Source: Odontesthes bonariensis
Taxonomy: Eukaryota; Chordata; Actinopteri; Atheriniformes; Atherinopsidae
Length of the DNA: 64,000 bases
NCBI RefSeq assembly: GCF_027942865.1
Contig: NC_134507.1
Span: forward strand, 33,843,711 to 33,907,710
Direction: 5' to 3'
Positions 10,401-18,699 of this stretch are shown here, piece by piece (positions within the stretch are counted from its first letter, which is position 1; each line of letters opens with the position of its first letter). The notes below the pieces were generated by a model, which had not been told where the DNA came from, did not search any database, and saw only the letters and a program-made list of their open reading frames with translations. Both the position numbers and the translations under genes were made by a program.

Positions 10401-12146
10401 TAACATGGTATGGTCGCTTTATTGATGACCTTTTATTTGTGTTTAATGGCACCGAGACTCAAGTTAAGGGATTTCACCAATATCTTAATTCTATTAATCC
10501 TAATATTAAACTGTCCCTTGAGTACTCGCAAAACAAAATTGATTTTTTAGACCTCACAATTTCTATTGACCAAGAAGGTAATCTGCACACCACCATCTTT
10601 AGGAAAAAGACACCTTGCAACACCATTCTTAGAGCCGATTCCTTTTACCCACAGCACCTTATTGATAACATCCCTTTTGGTCAGTTCCAGCGTTTACGCC
10701 GCATCTGCAATGATGAGGCGGAGTTTGAAAGACAGGCCAATGACATGACTGACCGCTTTAGGAAGAGAGCCTACAAGCCTGATACGGTGGCGCAAGCCCG
10801 GTTAAGAGCGCAGGCTCTGAAGCGCTCAGACACTCTGATTAAAAAGAGCCTTAATAGAAATAAACTATCTCGACCCTTTTTTGTTACACAATACAGCTCC
10901 GAGGCCAAACAGGTTACACGGATCATCAGGAATAATTGGGCCATTATTAACTCGGACCCTGATCTGCAACAGATCTTTCCTGAACCCCCGACACTGCGCG
11001 ACAGACTCGTACACACCCATCTTCCTCCTGTTAAAAAGGAGAGTTGGCTCAAGAGACCGTTGGGAGTCTACCGTTGTTATAATTGCCCTCATTGTGCTCA
11101 TCTTATTCCTTCAAAAGCATTTACTGATTTTAAAACCAATAAGGAATATAGAATAAAAGATTTTATAAATTGTAACACCACGTTTGTTATTTATCGTCTG
11201 TCCTGTCCGTGCCCAGGTGTGTTCTATGTAGGACGCACCAAAAGACGCCTACGTGATCGACTTGCTGAGCATAAATATGCGATACGCACTGTTAATGCTG
11301 ACTACCAGATGGCCCAACATTTCCTACAAGCGCACAATAAGAACGACTCCTTGCTAAAAATTGAGGCTTTGGAGCACATCAGGCCCTTAGATAGAGGCGG
11401 CGACCGGATCCGCAGGCTCAACCAACGTGAGACGTTTTGGATCCACCAGTTAGATGCGCTTAGATATCCAGGCCTTAATGAAGATATCGAGTTTAAATGT
11501 TTTTTATGATATTTTGTCTGTAGGTTTTTCTGATGTTATTATCTGCCCATTTGCTATTTTGTATATCTAAAGAGTTTATTGTTTTTGCCATGCTGGTACT
11601 TTAACAACAATTATTGTATTGTGATCTATGCCCCCCCCCCCCCCCCTCCCTCCCTCCCTCCTCTATGACAGGTGCGCCTTACTCTTCCAATTGTTATTGG
11701 TGGCACACTAATTATACACCTGATCCAGGTGTGGGGTTTAATTAAGTCTTTACCGTTGTTCATTCTGCGACTTCTGCTTTGCCCTGATGAAGACCACGGT
11801 GGTGGTTGAAACATGTTGGTATTTTATTATGATTAGCCAAAGTCATTAAAGGCTTTTTATTTATACCTTCTTCCTTTTCTACTTTTGAGTGCCTGGGACT
11901 TATTTCTTTTCGTAACGTTAGACACTTTGCTATGTAGATCTAAATAAGTTCGTTATTAGCGATGTAAATCCACCATGTTTGACTGTGTTAGTCTGACGTT
12001 ATTCAAATGTTTTTAACGTTATTGAACGTATGACATTTCAGACTAAAACGAAGTCGACGTCTGCTGCAGAGTTGTCCTCATCATCAGAAAACATTGAATC
12101 CCAGACAGTGCCAGACGTCAGCTGTACCTTAACCCATTCCTCGTGA
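7462..12146 (+). CDS. two-exon THAP zinc-finger-like protein of the Kolobok element (join 7462-7611, 12042-12146)
   Basis: Exon 1 (50 codons) begins MVCTHMVPGCSAS and continues to GVSFHRLPKELDLC, matching the first half of a THAP zinc finger (paired Cys, then FHRLP). It ends at a GAG|GTAAGG donor. A matching acceptor (ACATTTCAG) lies at 12041, and exon 2 reads in the same phase for 34 codons to a stop, giving an 84-residue product rich in Ser. The second half of the THAP finger, including the final Cys-x2-His, is absent, so DNA binding is doubtful. The 4.4-kb intron is almost entirely the Penelope insertion. Expression is unproven. Confidence 0.5.
7746..7831 (+). repeat. 86-bp direct repeat flanking the Penelope element, left copy
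   Basis: Identical to 11912-11997 except at one base that I could see (AATGAG versus AATAAG). The two copies abut the element exactly, so they read as a long target-site duplication. Confidence 0.88.
7832..8271 (+). repeat. 5' pLTR of the Penelope-like element
   Basis: Matches 11486-11911 closely; differences are mainly in the length of the C-run near 7978-8000 and a 2-bp indel near 8104. Contains the hammerhead-like motif at 8140-8185. Confidence 0.88.
8140..8185 (+). ncRNA. hammerhead ribozyme-like motif, 5' pLTR
   Basis: The core CTGATGA (8144-8150) is followed by a 6-bp stem II (GACCAC/GTGGTT) with a GGTG loop, then GAAAC, a 2-bp stem III (AC/GT) and T as the cleavage base. Flanking CC and GG can form stem I. 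Penelope pLTRs are known to carry minimal type I hammerheads of this shape. Self-cleavage is inferred, not shown. Confidence 0.6.
8439..9233 (+). CDS. Penelope ORF1-like protein
   Basis: 264 codons, starting at the first ATG after the 5' pLTR. No enzymatic domain is visible. The middle (about residues 85-150) is Glu/Lys/Leu-rich with heptad character, suggesting a coiled coil. Residues 150-200 are Arg/Gln/His-rich and could bind RNA. The C terminus is basic. It overlaps the next frame by 121 nt in a different register, so translation of ORF2 may involve re-initiation or frameshifting. Neptune-type Penelope elements can carry such an upstream frame; its function is unknown. Confidence 0.7.
   Translation: METHSFSCEEGRNIIVTDSLLTQAANAPTADCSTKKHELRKLLEKDLKLKWHVVSLSDYWREGLIPRGLRLHKFPSTHIEDAEFKSQWEAVLNKCSRDLMLLLIQDGKKNRDLIQSRINEIESALPAPSEHQIPFQQTLEEEMSKLETTIKSLKMRKFKRDREDYDRGQVYRWNQQRTSRFHRQTHHYSERQPRPRQPKVSFNLTSSDDEGRSLGSESDHFLEEEWPRLQTNRKDQRKRAGAIGGEERTRPPTLRQQPRKRFPL
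9113..11509 (+). CDS. Penelope reverse transcriptase with GIY-YIG endonuclease
   Basis: 798 codons. The order is: conserved N-terminal block (VINLSGVPLSNDQLTVLSKG, about residue 40); RT blocks with FYLLPKVHKP and GRPIISGNG; motif A TMDVESLYTNI with the first catalytic Asp; a motif B-like GVPMGCCFS; motif C FIDDLLFVF with the Asp pair; then FLDLTI. A Cys-rich CYNCPHC block precedes the GIY-YIG domain (VIYRLSCPCPGVFYVGRT, then RLRDRLAEHK). This layout is diagnostic of Penelope-like enzymes, which copy RNA at a nicked target. The ATG shown is the first in frame; a start further upstream through ORF1 overlap is possible. The reading frame is uninterrupted. Confidence 0.93.
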   Translation: MAATSDQSEGSKKTRRGHRGRGAHSATNTETAAEEEISSVINLSGVPLSNDQLTVLSKGLSFAPTYNSNLFNTKVDLFRFYRNLHLKVFYHKSGHTCLPATINGDISSTPDYSTPSNTPRTDTLFKPKSYFTPVVSNPSLVAFCRKVDYEIQHVFGTQSRPTQKLNLTSNERNALTELSNMDDIIIRPADKGGAVVVLSKEVYIVEATRQLQTRHYERLHTNPLPTLTVTFHNMLSHAENEGWITQNERKYMTIEFPSLATFYLLPKVHKPPFDNPPGRPIISGNGTLTELAFKFVDFMIKPFVRTLPSFIEDTVDVLNILSRLGNVRSQYLITMDVESLYTNIDHEEGLHALKQFLAERKDIRPPSDFIVDLTEFIIYNNVFVFTDELYKQIIGVPMGCCFSLNYACLYLGLWEKLHVFNSTNPFYHCLTWYGRFIDDLLFVFNGTETQVKGFHQYLNSINPNIKLSLEYSQNKIDFLDLTISIDQEGNLHTTIFRKKTPCNTILRADSFYPQHLIDNIPFGQFQRLRRICNDEAEFERQANDMTDRFRKRAYKPDTVAQARLRAQALKRSDTLIKKSLNRNKLSRPFFVTQYSSEAKQVTRIIRNNWAIINSDPDLQQIFPEPPTLRDRLVHTHLPPVKKESWLKRPLGVYRCYNCPHCAHLIPSKAFTDFKTNKEYRIKDFINCNTTFVIYRLSCPCPGVFYVGRTKRRLRDRLAEHKYAIRTVNADYQMAQHFLQAHNKNDSLLKIEALEHIRPLDRGGDRIRRLNQRETFWIHQLDALRYPGLNEDIEFKCFL
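11486..11911 (+). repeat. 3' pLTR of the Penelope-like element
   Basis: Direct repeat of 7832-8271. It begins inside the last codons of ORF2 and ends at the right flanking duplication. It has a shorter C-run than the 5' copy. Confidence 0.88.
11780..11825 (+). ncRNA. hammerhead ribozyme-like motif, 3' pLTR
   Basis: Same core, stem II and stem III as in the 5' pLTR, with CTGATGA at 11784-11790. No difference from the 5' motif is seen across the core. Confidence 0.6.
11912..11997 (+). repeat. 86-bp direct repeat flanking the Penelope element, right copy
   Basis: Second copy of 7746-7831. The Kolobok sequence continues immediately after it to the THAP exon 2 acceptor. Confidence 0.88.
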
Positions 12147-12719
12147 TACATTTTGTAATACTGTATTACCATGTCTTATATGTCCTAAATGTCTTTGTCT
12201 TATATGGTCTTTACCTTATCCTTGCACTGCCTTACCTGTTTGCACTTCCATCGAGCACTTTACTGTATACTCAATCACAGGGTCAATACCTTTTTTTTAA
12301 TCGTGTGGATAATGTTGTTTGTGTGTCTTTATGTTCATGACAATTCTTATTTTGTGAATTAAAAAACAAAATGTCACTCCTTCTCTCCTGTCTGCCTTCA
12401 ACAAAGTTTAGAATAGCATCATAAACTTGGAAGGAGGTAACTGATTTGTAACAAACTTATAATGCAATGTATACTTGTAATGCTTCATAATTTATAGTAA
12501 TTATAGGTAGGCTATGATCACAATTCTGTCGTTTTGTCATCTGAGGTAACAGTAGCTATATGGTTCCAGTTCTTAAATGTTGGTCGTTAAATAACTCGAA
12601 TACACTTGGAGCAACATTAGGCTACTAAGAACCACAACAACGTACATTTAAATATTTAATTAAATAACTATACAAACAATACAACTGTTGAATGAATGTA
12701 AAACAAGGAAACTATCTCC

Positions 12720-13398
12720 TGAGCGTCCTCCACTTCTTGGTGCCCGCAGTACTGGCCGTCTGGAGCTGGGTAGTTCTGGCGGATAGCCTGCACGACACAA
12801 GCAGGTAACACGACACGACGCCCTCTGCTCCTTGCAGGACCCACTCAAGAAAGTGCCGGTAGGCTGTTAGACGAAATTGTCTAGACAAAACATTGATCAC
12901 AAAGTGAGTGATGGCATTTGAGCCTAGCGTGCCACAGTAGCTTGCATAACTGCAAGCTATTTGTGCAATGAACATGCCACGTTAGCGTGTTAGCAAGAGT
13001 ACTCCTTGACATAGTAACAAAGAAAACAAACTTACTTTACAGAAAGACATCTATTTGGCCCTGTAGGCTTTGGCTGTCGTTTCCAGTTGACTTTAGGTAT
13101 TCTAAAGTAAGTCTCCAGGACGCCACTATCCATATGGGGTGCGAAACTCGGGTGATCAACAACACACACGTCCGTGTCATCCTCCGATTTCGTCCAGAAG
13201 AAATTGGCACCGCTGGAATTCTTGGCAGCAGACAGACTCTTGTTCTGTGTCCATTGGCGCACAGTTAGAGCACAGGCACCACCAATTCGCCCCAGCTCGA
13301 GCCATATCTTCTTCTAAATCCCAGTCCTCCGTATTGCATCTGTCTGAGTATTCGGTACCTTCGACAATGTTAGCTGCAGCTCTCAAAAGCACTGGCAC
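12720..13398 (-). pseudogene. P2X7 ballast-domain-like protein, transposon-borne and decayed
   Basis: The minus strand shows NWWCLCSNCAPM then ESVCCQEF, the Cys pattern of the intracellular ballast domain of P2X7 and of related transposon-associated proteins. Next comes DDTDVCVVDHPSF, then KQFRLTAYRHFLEWVLQG across an intron (donor after 13036, acceptor before 12880), and in a shifted frame GRRVVLPACVVQAIRQNYP. These are in the family order. Two frameshifts, between 13180 and 13160 and near 12825, disrupt it. An acidic leader precedes the Cys block. No P2X channel region is present. It lies wholly inside the Kolobok-like element, opposite to the THAP frame. Confidence 0.65.
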
Positions 13399-13503
13399 TG
13401 ATCTGTGATAGGTCTGTTAGCGCATTAGGTCCAACCCCCCTATGGGCGGTGTTGAAGGGTGGGAACTAGCGCTTGTAGTTTCTACAGAAATCCACCCCTC
13501 TTC

Positions 13504-13560
13504 CACTTCCTCCTACAATGACGCAAAATGACGATTTTTGCGTCATTGTAGGAGGAAGTG
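13504..13560. repeat. perfect 25-bp inverted repeat, 7-nt loop
   Basis: Arms 13504-13528 and 13536-13560 are exact complements with TGACGAT between. It lies about 125 bp inside the right end of the Kolobok-like element and may be a subterminal hairpin. Confidence 0.9.
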
Positions 13561-13709
13561 TAAAGAGGTGAATACGGATTACTCCCGTCTCAGGGGGATG
13601 TGAGAGAGTGTTGCATGACCATTCAAAAGTATGACTAGGTTTCTAACAATGCAAAGCCTAATGCAAATGGGTGGAGTGTCCCTTTAAGGAGGAGTGTGAA
13701 GAAAAAAGG

Positions 13710-14170
13710 AAGAGAGCAAGTCGGTGGGAAACTATCTGCAGCAGAACCGTGTGAGGGATGTGTGGTCAGGAATGGAAAAGCTCACAGGCTTTGAGATAAT
13801 GTGGGATCAGACAGATGGAAGAGTTCAGACAAACTCAGCATGCTGCTGCCTCCTGCTACAGACCTCACATCCTCCATGTACCAACAGCTTCCCTGTCACA
13901 CCTCAGCACATCTACATGAAACTATCACATCTATAGGAAAATAAACTATGGCCTCATCTGGGATACAAACAAAAGAGATGATTGTGGATTTTAGGAGGAG
14001 CAGCAGTCAGCTGAGTACCGTCTCCATCCTCGGTGAAGAGGTGGTTGAGGATTACAGATACCTGAGGGTTCACCTGGACAGCAGACTGGACTGGAAATGC
14101 AACACTGAGGCTGTCTACAAGATGGGACATTCAGTAAACTATTCCTATAACTGTATATATGCTAACTGAG
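13710..14170 (+). mobile_element. L2/CR1-group LINE fragment, internally deleted
   Basis: The plus strand reads NRVRDVWSGMEKLTGFEIM, typical of the region before the RT domain. A jump then leads to EMIVDFRRSSSQLS and VEDYRYLRVHLDSRLDW, from the region after the RT core. The catalytic core is deleted between 13850 and 13940. The same LINE family is present near 38.1 kb on minus. Confidence 0.7.
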
Positions 14171-15327
14171 CTGGCATGGGTTGGTGCACTAAACACATGT
14201 TACAGAGTTTAATATTTCTGCATCTTTTAGTAAAAACAGGAAAGAATGAGTTTATATTTCCAGCCAAATTCCCAGTAAAGCTGCTCTCATCCACATATTT
14301 TTCTGTTTCTTTTGTCAGACGGCTAAACTGAAAATCAGCCCATTAAGACTACGGGTCAACTCGTGGTCACTTAAAGCATGTCCAGACTGTCGCTCTGCTC
14401 TAATAAAATCCTGATTTTGTAACCGCAGCCTCATGTGAGAAAATCACCCTTCCAGTGACTTAAAGACAACATGTTGGCAGCGATTTCAGCTGTGCTTACA
14501 TGCAGCGTGATGTCCCACAGAGAAAGTTAGAGGCAGCAGAATGTCAGGAAGGTTTTCTGCACAGTCTATCCCGTGCATGTACGCTGGGACAACATGGTGG
14601 TCCAGTTAAATGGACGAGTACACCTGGAACTGAAGCTGGACTTACCTGTGCATGCAAGCGTTCTGAATGTCCTGATCAAGATAAAAATATGTAACATACA
14701 GAACAAAAAGCATCCATCTCCAGCTGAAAACATGAAACCTGCATCCTACAAATAAAATGTTCCACTGGGGTGACCCACCCAAGTTGGTTATTAGGAGGAA
14801 ATTTCAGAAATATCCTCAAAACCAGTTTTTCTCAGTGTGCAGACTTCAGCTTTTTGTTTTAAGTTTTGAACAAAGAAAATAGACTCAAATGTAACCTCTC
14901 TTCTATGCATATTCAGAACTTATTTAAATCTCTTCCAGAAAAACTCTTGTTTTGATTGTTTTCTTTAAAATAAAGATTAAAAAGCTAACTGACCATGTGC
15001 TCTGTTTTACATATAACACCAGTTATAGAGGTAAACACGCAAAGTTAACATATTGACAGGTTTCAAATATATGTTTCAGTGGCGGCCGTGCTTTGGCTCA
15101 CTGCGCCTTCAGTGCGGGTTTACCGTCCATTCAGAGTCGCTATTTAAATCCGTCCTGAGTGCCCACATGGATCTGGATCTCACTAACCGTGCTGTATGCC
15201 AATAAACACAGAGAGACAGCTGCTAGAAGACTTTCTTCTGCAGGTTTCCTTCTGATTTATTTTTTTTTAAACACATATTCAGCAGCAGGATGTTTATTCA
15301 TCAGTTAGCCTACTAATAATGAACAAT
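14171..15327. other. intergenic, nothing recognised
   Basis: Open frames of about 60 codons near 14500-14755 show no family pattern. No RNA gene is seen. Confidence 0.5.
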
Positions 15328-16059
15328 AGCCGCTTTCGGACAGACCGTTCTAAGAAAGTAGTTATCAGAACTACCCTCCTCGAATTTCGTTCTGATAACT
15401 ATCCTTCCCCAGCGGAACTGTTTCAGTCTGCATTCGCACATGAGTCGGGACCTGATAGGGACTGATGCGCCGCGCGCAGCCGTCTGCTTCAGTGACGTGT
15501 TAGCCGTTAGCCGTTTAGCGCTACATTCAAACACAAAACAAAACGGTAAAAGTAGCCTAAGGAGAGTAGAAAAAACACCACCAAGAAGCTAATATGGAGA
15601 GCGGGGAGGCCACTGTGTTTATGATCTGCATGATGGTGATATTAATCATGGACAATCACATCAGGCGTCTAATATCGAGGCTGGAAAAGCTCACAGAGAG
15701 AGTCAGGAGACGATACTTTTTCATTTCATGAAGGAAGAAAGGAGAGCAGAGCTCTGCAGACAAATGAGACCAGTGTAAGTTAACTTATTAAACACGCGCC
15801 TGTTCTGTCTGTGTTGTATGAGTAAACATTTCAGCCGTGATAGCATGACATGGGGCGTAGCTACCGACCACCACACACCTCCGTTAGATTCGTTCTATAA
15901 GAACTATGAAAAGACCCGACCTCGGAGAAGGAGCTAAATAGTTATAGGAACTAAGGGAGAAAGCCCCGAGTTCCTGTATGTCCGAACAAGGGAGAAAACG
16001 GCCCCGCGGATTAAAAGGTTATTAGAACTGCCAAAGGTTCCTACAGTCTGAAAGCGGCT
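15328..16059 (+). mobile_element. non-autonomous DNA element (MITE-like), copy 2
   Basis: Inverted copy of 6371-7094 with the same AGCCGCTTTCGGAC ends. It keeps the MESGEATV frame (ATG at 15594, about 45 codons). Just after the stop, another frame reads MKEERRAELCRQMRP up to a GTGTAAGT donor-like site, suggesting the first exon of a lost transposon gene. Confidence 0.8.
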
Positions 16060-16653
16060 TATGAGAGGCATTTCACGTGTTGAGAGCGACTTCCATTGTT
16101 ATTGTTATTATTATCACGTATATCAGCAGTTCAGAATATTTGATCATTTATATTTATAATTTAATACATGTAAATAAAATACATAATACTCACAAGAGTT
16201 CCTGATTATTATCTATTTATTGACATAACATTGAGATGCTCCATATGTGAGTCCATTGTTGCCAGTTAACTGCAGCCTTGCACCTTTCAGCAGCAGCTGT
16301 TACTGCTGAGCAATCAGTTCCCTCTGCACTGAGGATCATATGAAAGCAGCTCCTGCAACTTCAGGTTAGTGTCACAGGGCTCTGAACTTTGTGTTAGTGC
16401 AGTCTGTCAGGAGCAGGTCCCAGGCAAGCTTTAATTATGTTGCAGCAGAATGAGGTGAGTGACTCCTAGTCTATCCCAGTGCTTCTAAGTGGTGGCACTG
16501 AACCTCTGCTGCCTTAAATGTCTGAGGCAAGCAGAACCTCATTTGGTCGCAGCATTACACTATGAATATGCAGTTAAGCTCAACAGGACTGGGCATGTTA
16601 AGGGGAGGTGGTGGTCGGACCCCACTGGTCTCTAAATGTACTCAGAACTTCAT

Positions 16654-17146
16654 ATGAGATGTCCCTGTTTCTGCAGGGTTTTGTGGATTTCTTGTGTGCT
16701 GATTGGAAGCATCGCCTGCATTCCTGCACAAAGCGGTAAGCTGATCCCAATCAAAACTCAGCAACTAAAAGCAGTTTAAATTGACTCGGGGTGTAAATGG
16801 AAGGCTGCTCTTAATCTCTGTTTCCTCACCCATGTATTCAGTTTATGGACAAGATCTATCTAAGCCAACGTATCAGAAACAAACTGGAGCCAGTGGTTCT
16901 GGAGCTCCTGGCAGCAATTACCAGTTTGAAGATGGGAGCTGGAGCCTTTCATCTGACACCAGCGGCGAGGACGAGCCAGTCTTCACTCCTGTGGCCGACG
17001 AGGATCAAGTCTACGCTTACAAATCTCGGTCCCGCTACAACACGAAGCGTGTGCTGTTCAGCCAGTTCCGCTACACCCCAACAGAATCTGAGCCAGACCA
17101 CGGCAAAACATCTCAGCACAAGGTTCAAGTTCAGAGCGGCTTCTGA
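16654..17146 (+). CDS. secreted protein, unknown family, paralogue A (join 16654-16735, 16842-17146)
   Basis: Exon 1 encodes MRCPCFCRVLWISCVLIGS then IACIPAQS, a signal peptide with a hydrophobic core. It ends with one extra base at a GCG|GTAAGC donor. The acceptor at 16841 (ATTCAG) gives phase 1, and exon 2 runs 101 codons to TGA; the total is 128 residues. The mature chain is Gly/Ser-rich at first (GASGSGAPGSNYQFEDG), then acidic, then Tyr/Arg-rich (VYAYKSRSRYNTKRVLFSQF). A further exon from 17231 with AATAAA at 17270 is a 3' UTR exon, as in paralogue B at 21.5 kb. Signal peptide position, phase and 3' UTR intron match between the two, so they are tandem relatives. I do not recognise the family. 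The start is uncertain because an upstream exon could splice at the CTGCAG before codon 8. Confidence 0.65.
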
Positions 17147-17299
17147 GGATCTTTCTGGTGAGGCTCATTTTACTCTGCATGTGTGCTCTCTGTAGCTGCT
17201 GGTTGGTGACTGACTTTCTTTGTCTTGCAGATCTGCATATTCTAGAGGCATCGCTGCTGCTACCGCTTGAATAAATGGCTTTAACTTGAATACCTCGTT

Positions 17300-18160
17300 G
17301 CACCATCAAATGGCTCCTCGCTGTCTCTGGGTCATCCAGTTGTGGGTTGGAGGGGATAGTTGAGGGCCTGACAGGTTGACATGACTTAATCCTATAAATA
17401 AGGTGTTGGCATTAACTTAAGGACAGTATCTGATCAAAGGTGAGCTTGTGAAGGTCTTGACGGTTTCAGCTTGGAATGCATTCCCAACTAAAAATGGCTG
17501 AAAAGCCAACTGCAGCTCTCTGACAGCAGTGGGTAAAGGTGTGGCCTTGAGCTCTATCAGAAGATTCCACTGCTGCATATTGTGCTGAGGGGGAAACCTT
17601 TCCACTCTGTAGCAGTCCTCACCCTACAGCTCTGGGTAAGGGCAGACCCATCAGATGCTGGGGCCATGTGAAACCTGGACAGTAGTTTCTGCAACTCCAT
17701 GACCGAGGATGGCTTCATATTATCGTCTGCGGTTGCAAAGGTCTTGTACTCTGAATACTTGTAATGAAGCTTGTGCTACACAAATCAAAAGATGTGGCAG
17801 CTACTTTTAGTGAAGTGGCTTGGAAACAAAATTTATTGGCTCAATGTTGTCACTTACTCACTACCCAGAAGTAAGTTGGATCAGGTGGTGGGGGCAAACA
17901 TCTAGTAGAGGACCCTATTCATGACATCTTAAACACAAAGCTGAGTATTTTTATTAAATGTACATTACCATTGAGGTCGGGTCATGGAAACTGAAAGGAG
18001 CCTCTCAGCCTCAATTGCAGAGGTGTGGCCAGAAGGTCATCATTGCCTATCAGGACAGTAGCATAGGACCTGCTTGTGAATATTAGCATGTAGGGAAAAA
18101 TTCAAACTGTAGAAAAAGGCCTTTTGTGTTGGGTTGTTCAGGAGGTTGACCTGAAGCGGG
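17300..18160. other. intergenic, nothing recognised
   Basis: No coding or RNA feature found between paralogue A and the LINE fragment. Confidence 0.5.
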
Positions 18161-18189
18161 TACCAAGTGGCCAAAAGGGCTGCATCATC

Positions 18190-18695
18190 AGTAGCTGCTC
18201 AAGCTAAAATTCAGGGATGGGAAGAATTTCTCATCTGGCTGCCTATAAGGTTCAGGATCCAGTTTAAAATTCTTATCACATACAAAGCCTTTAATCATCA
18301 GGCACCTGGTTACATCTGTGACCTGATCCACCCCTATTACACAACCAGGTCTCTTAGGTCCTCAGACCAGAGCTTATTGACTGTCCCCCGCTCTTGTCTA
18401 AGGACAAAGGGTGATCGTGCCTTTGAGGTATTGGCTCCAACTCTTTGGAACTCTCTTCCCCTATGTCTACGGTCTGCAACTTCTTTAGACATTTTCAAAA
18501 AGAATCTGAAGACCCACCTATTTAAAATAGCTTTTATCCGTTCTTAAAGTGCCCATCTGCTCTGTAGCCTCATGCTTTTCTGCTATTACTGTGTTTTCTT
18601 ATGTGTGTGTATGAAATGTTGACTTGCATCGTATTGTGAAGCACTTTGTGAATTTTATTTTCTGAACGGTGCTATACAAATAAATTATTATTATC
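18190..18695 (+). mobile_element. L2-like LINE, 3' end
   Basis: The frame reads IWLPIRFRIQFKILITYKAF, then TKGDRAFEVLAPTLWNSLP and FKKNLKTHLFKIAF, the conserved C terminus of L2-type ORF2. It is followed by a non-coding tail ending GCTATACAAATAAATTATT plus short repeats. It is 5' truncated, as usual for LINEs. Confidence 0.85.
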
Positions 18696-18699
18696 TGTT

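Larger units (their letters stand above)
7832..11911 (+). mobile_element. Penelope-like retroelement (Neptune-type), whole-looking
   Basis: About 4.08 kb between 86-bp flanking duplications. The ends are direct pLTR-like repeats (7832-8271 and 11486-11911), each with a C-run, a hammerhead-like motif and a shared 3' segment. Between them lie an ORF1-like frame and a long reverse transcriptase/GIY-YIG frame that overlap. The 5' repeat begins with the sequence that ends ORF2, the partial-tandem layout known for Penelope elements. With long open frames and near-identical repeats it appears young. Confidence 0.9.
7167..13683 (+). mobile_element. Kolobok-like DNA transposon with nested Penelope element
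   Basis: The termini are AGGAACATTCCACC and, on the other end, the reverse complement of AGGGACACTCCACC. Both are flanked by TTAA (7163-7166 and 13684-13687). TTAA target duplications together with a THAP-type coding exon are the hallmarks of Kolobok. Without the Penelope insertion and its duplicated flank the element is about 2.35 kb. It carries a two-exon THAP frame on plus and a decayed P2X7-ballast-like gene on minus. No Kolobok transposase catalytic core is visible, so it is probably non-autonomous. piggyBac shares TTAA but has no THAP domain. Confidence 0.75.

Noticed and set aside
7167-13683. piggyBac identity for the TTAA-flanked element
   Set aside because: No piggyBac transposase motif is present, and the THAP exon fits Kolobok.
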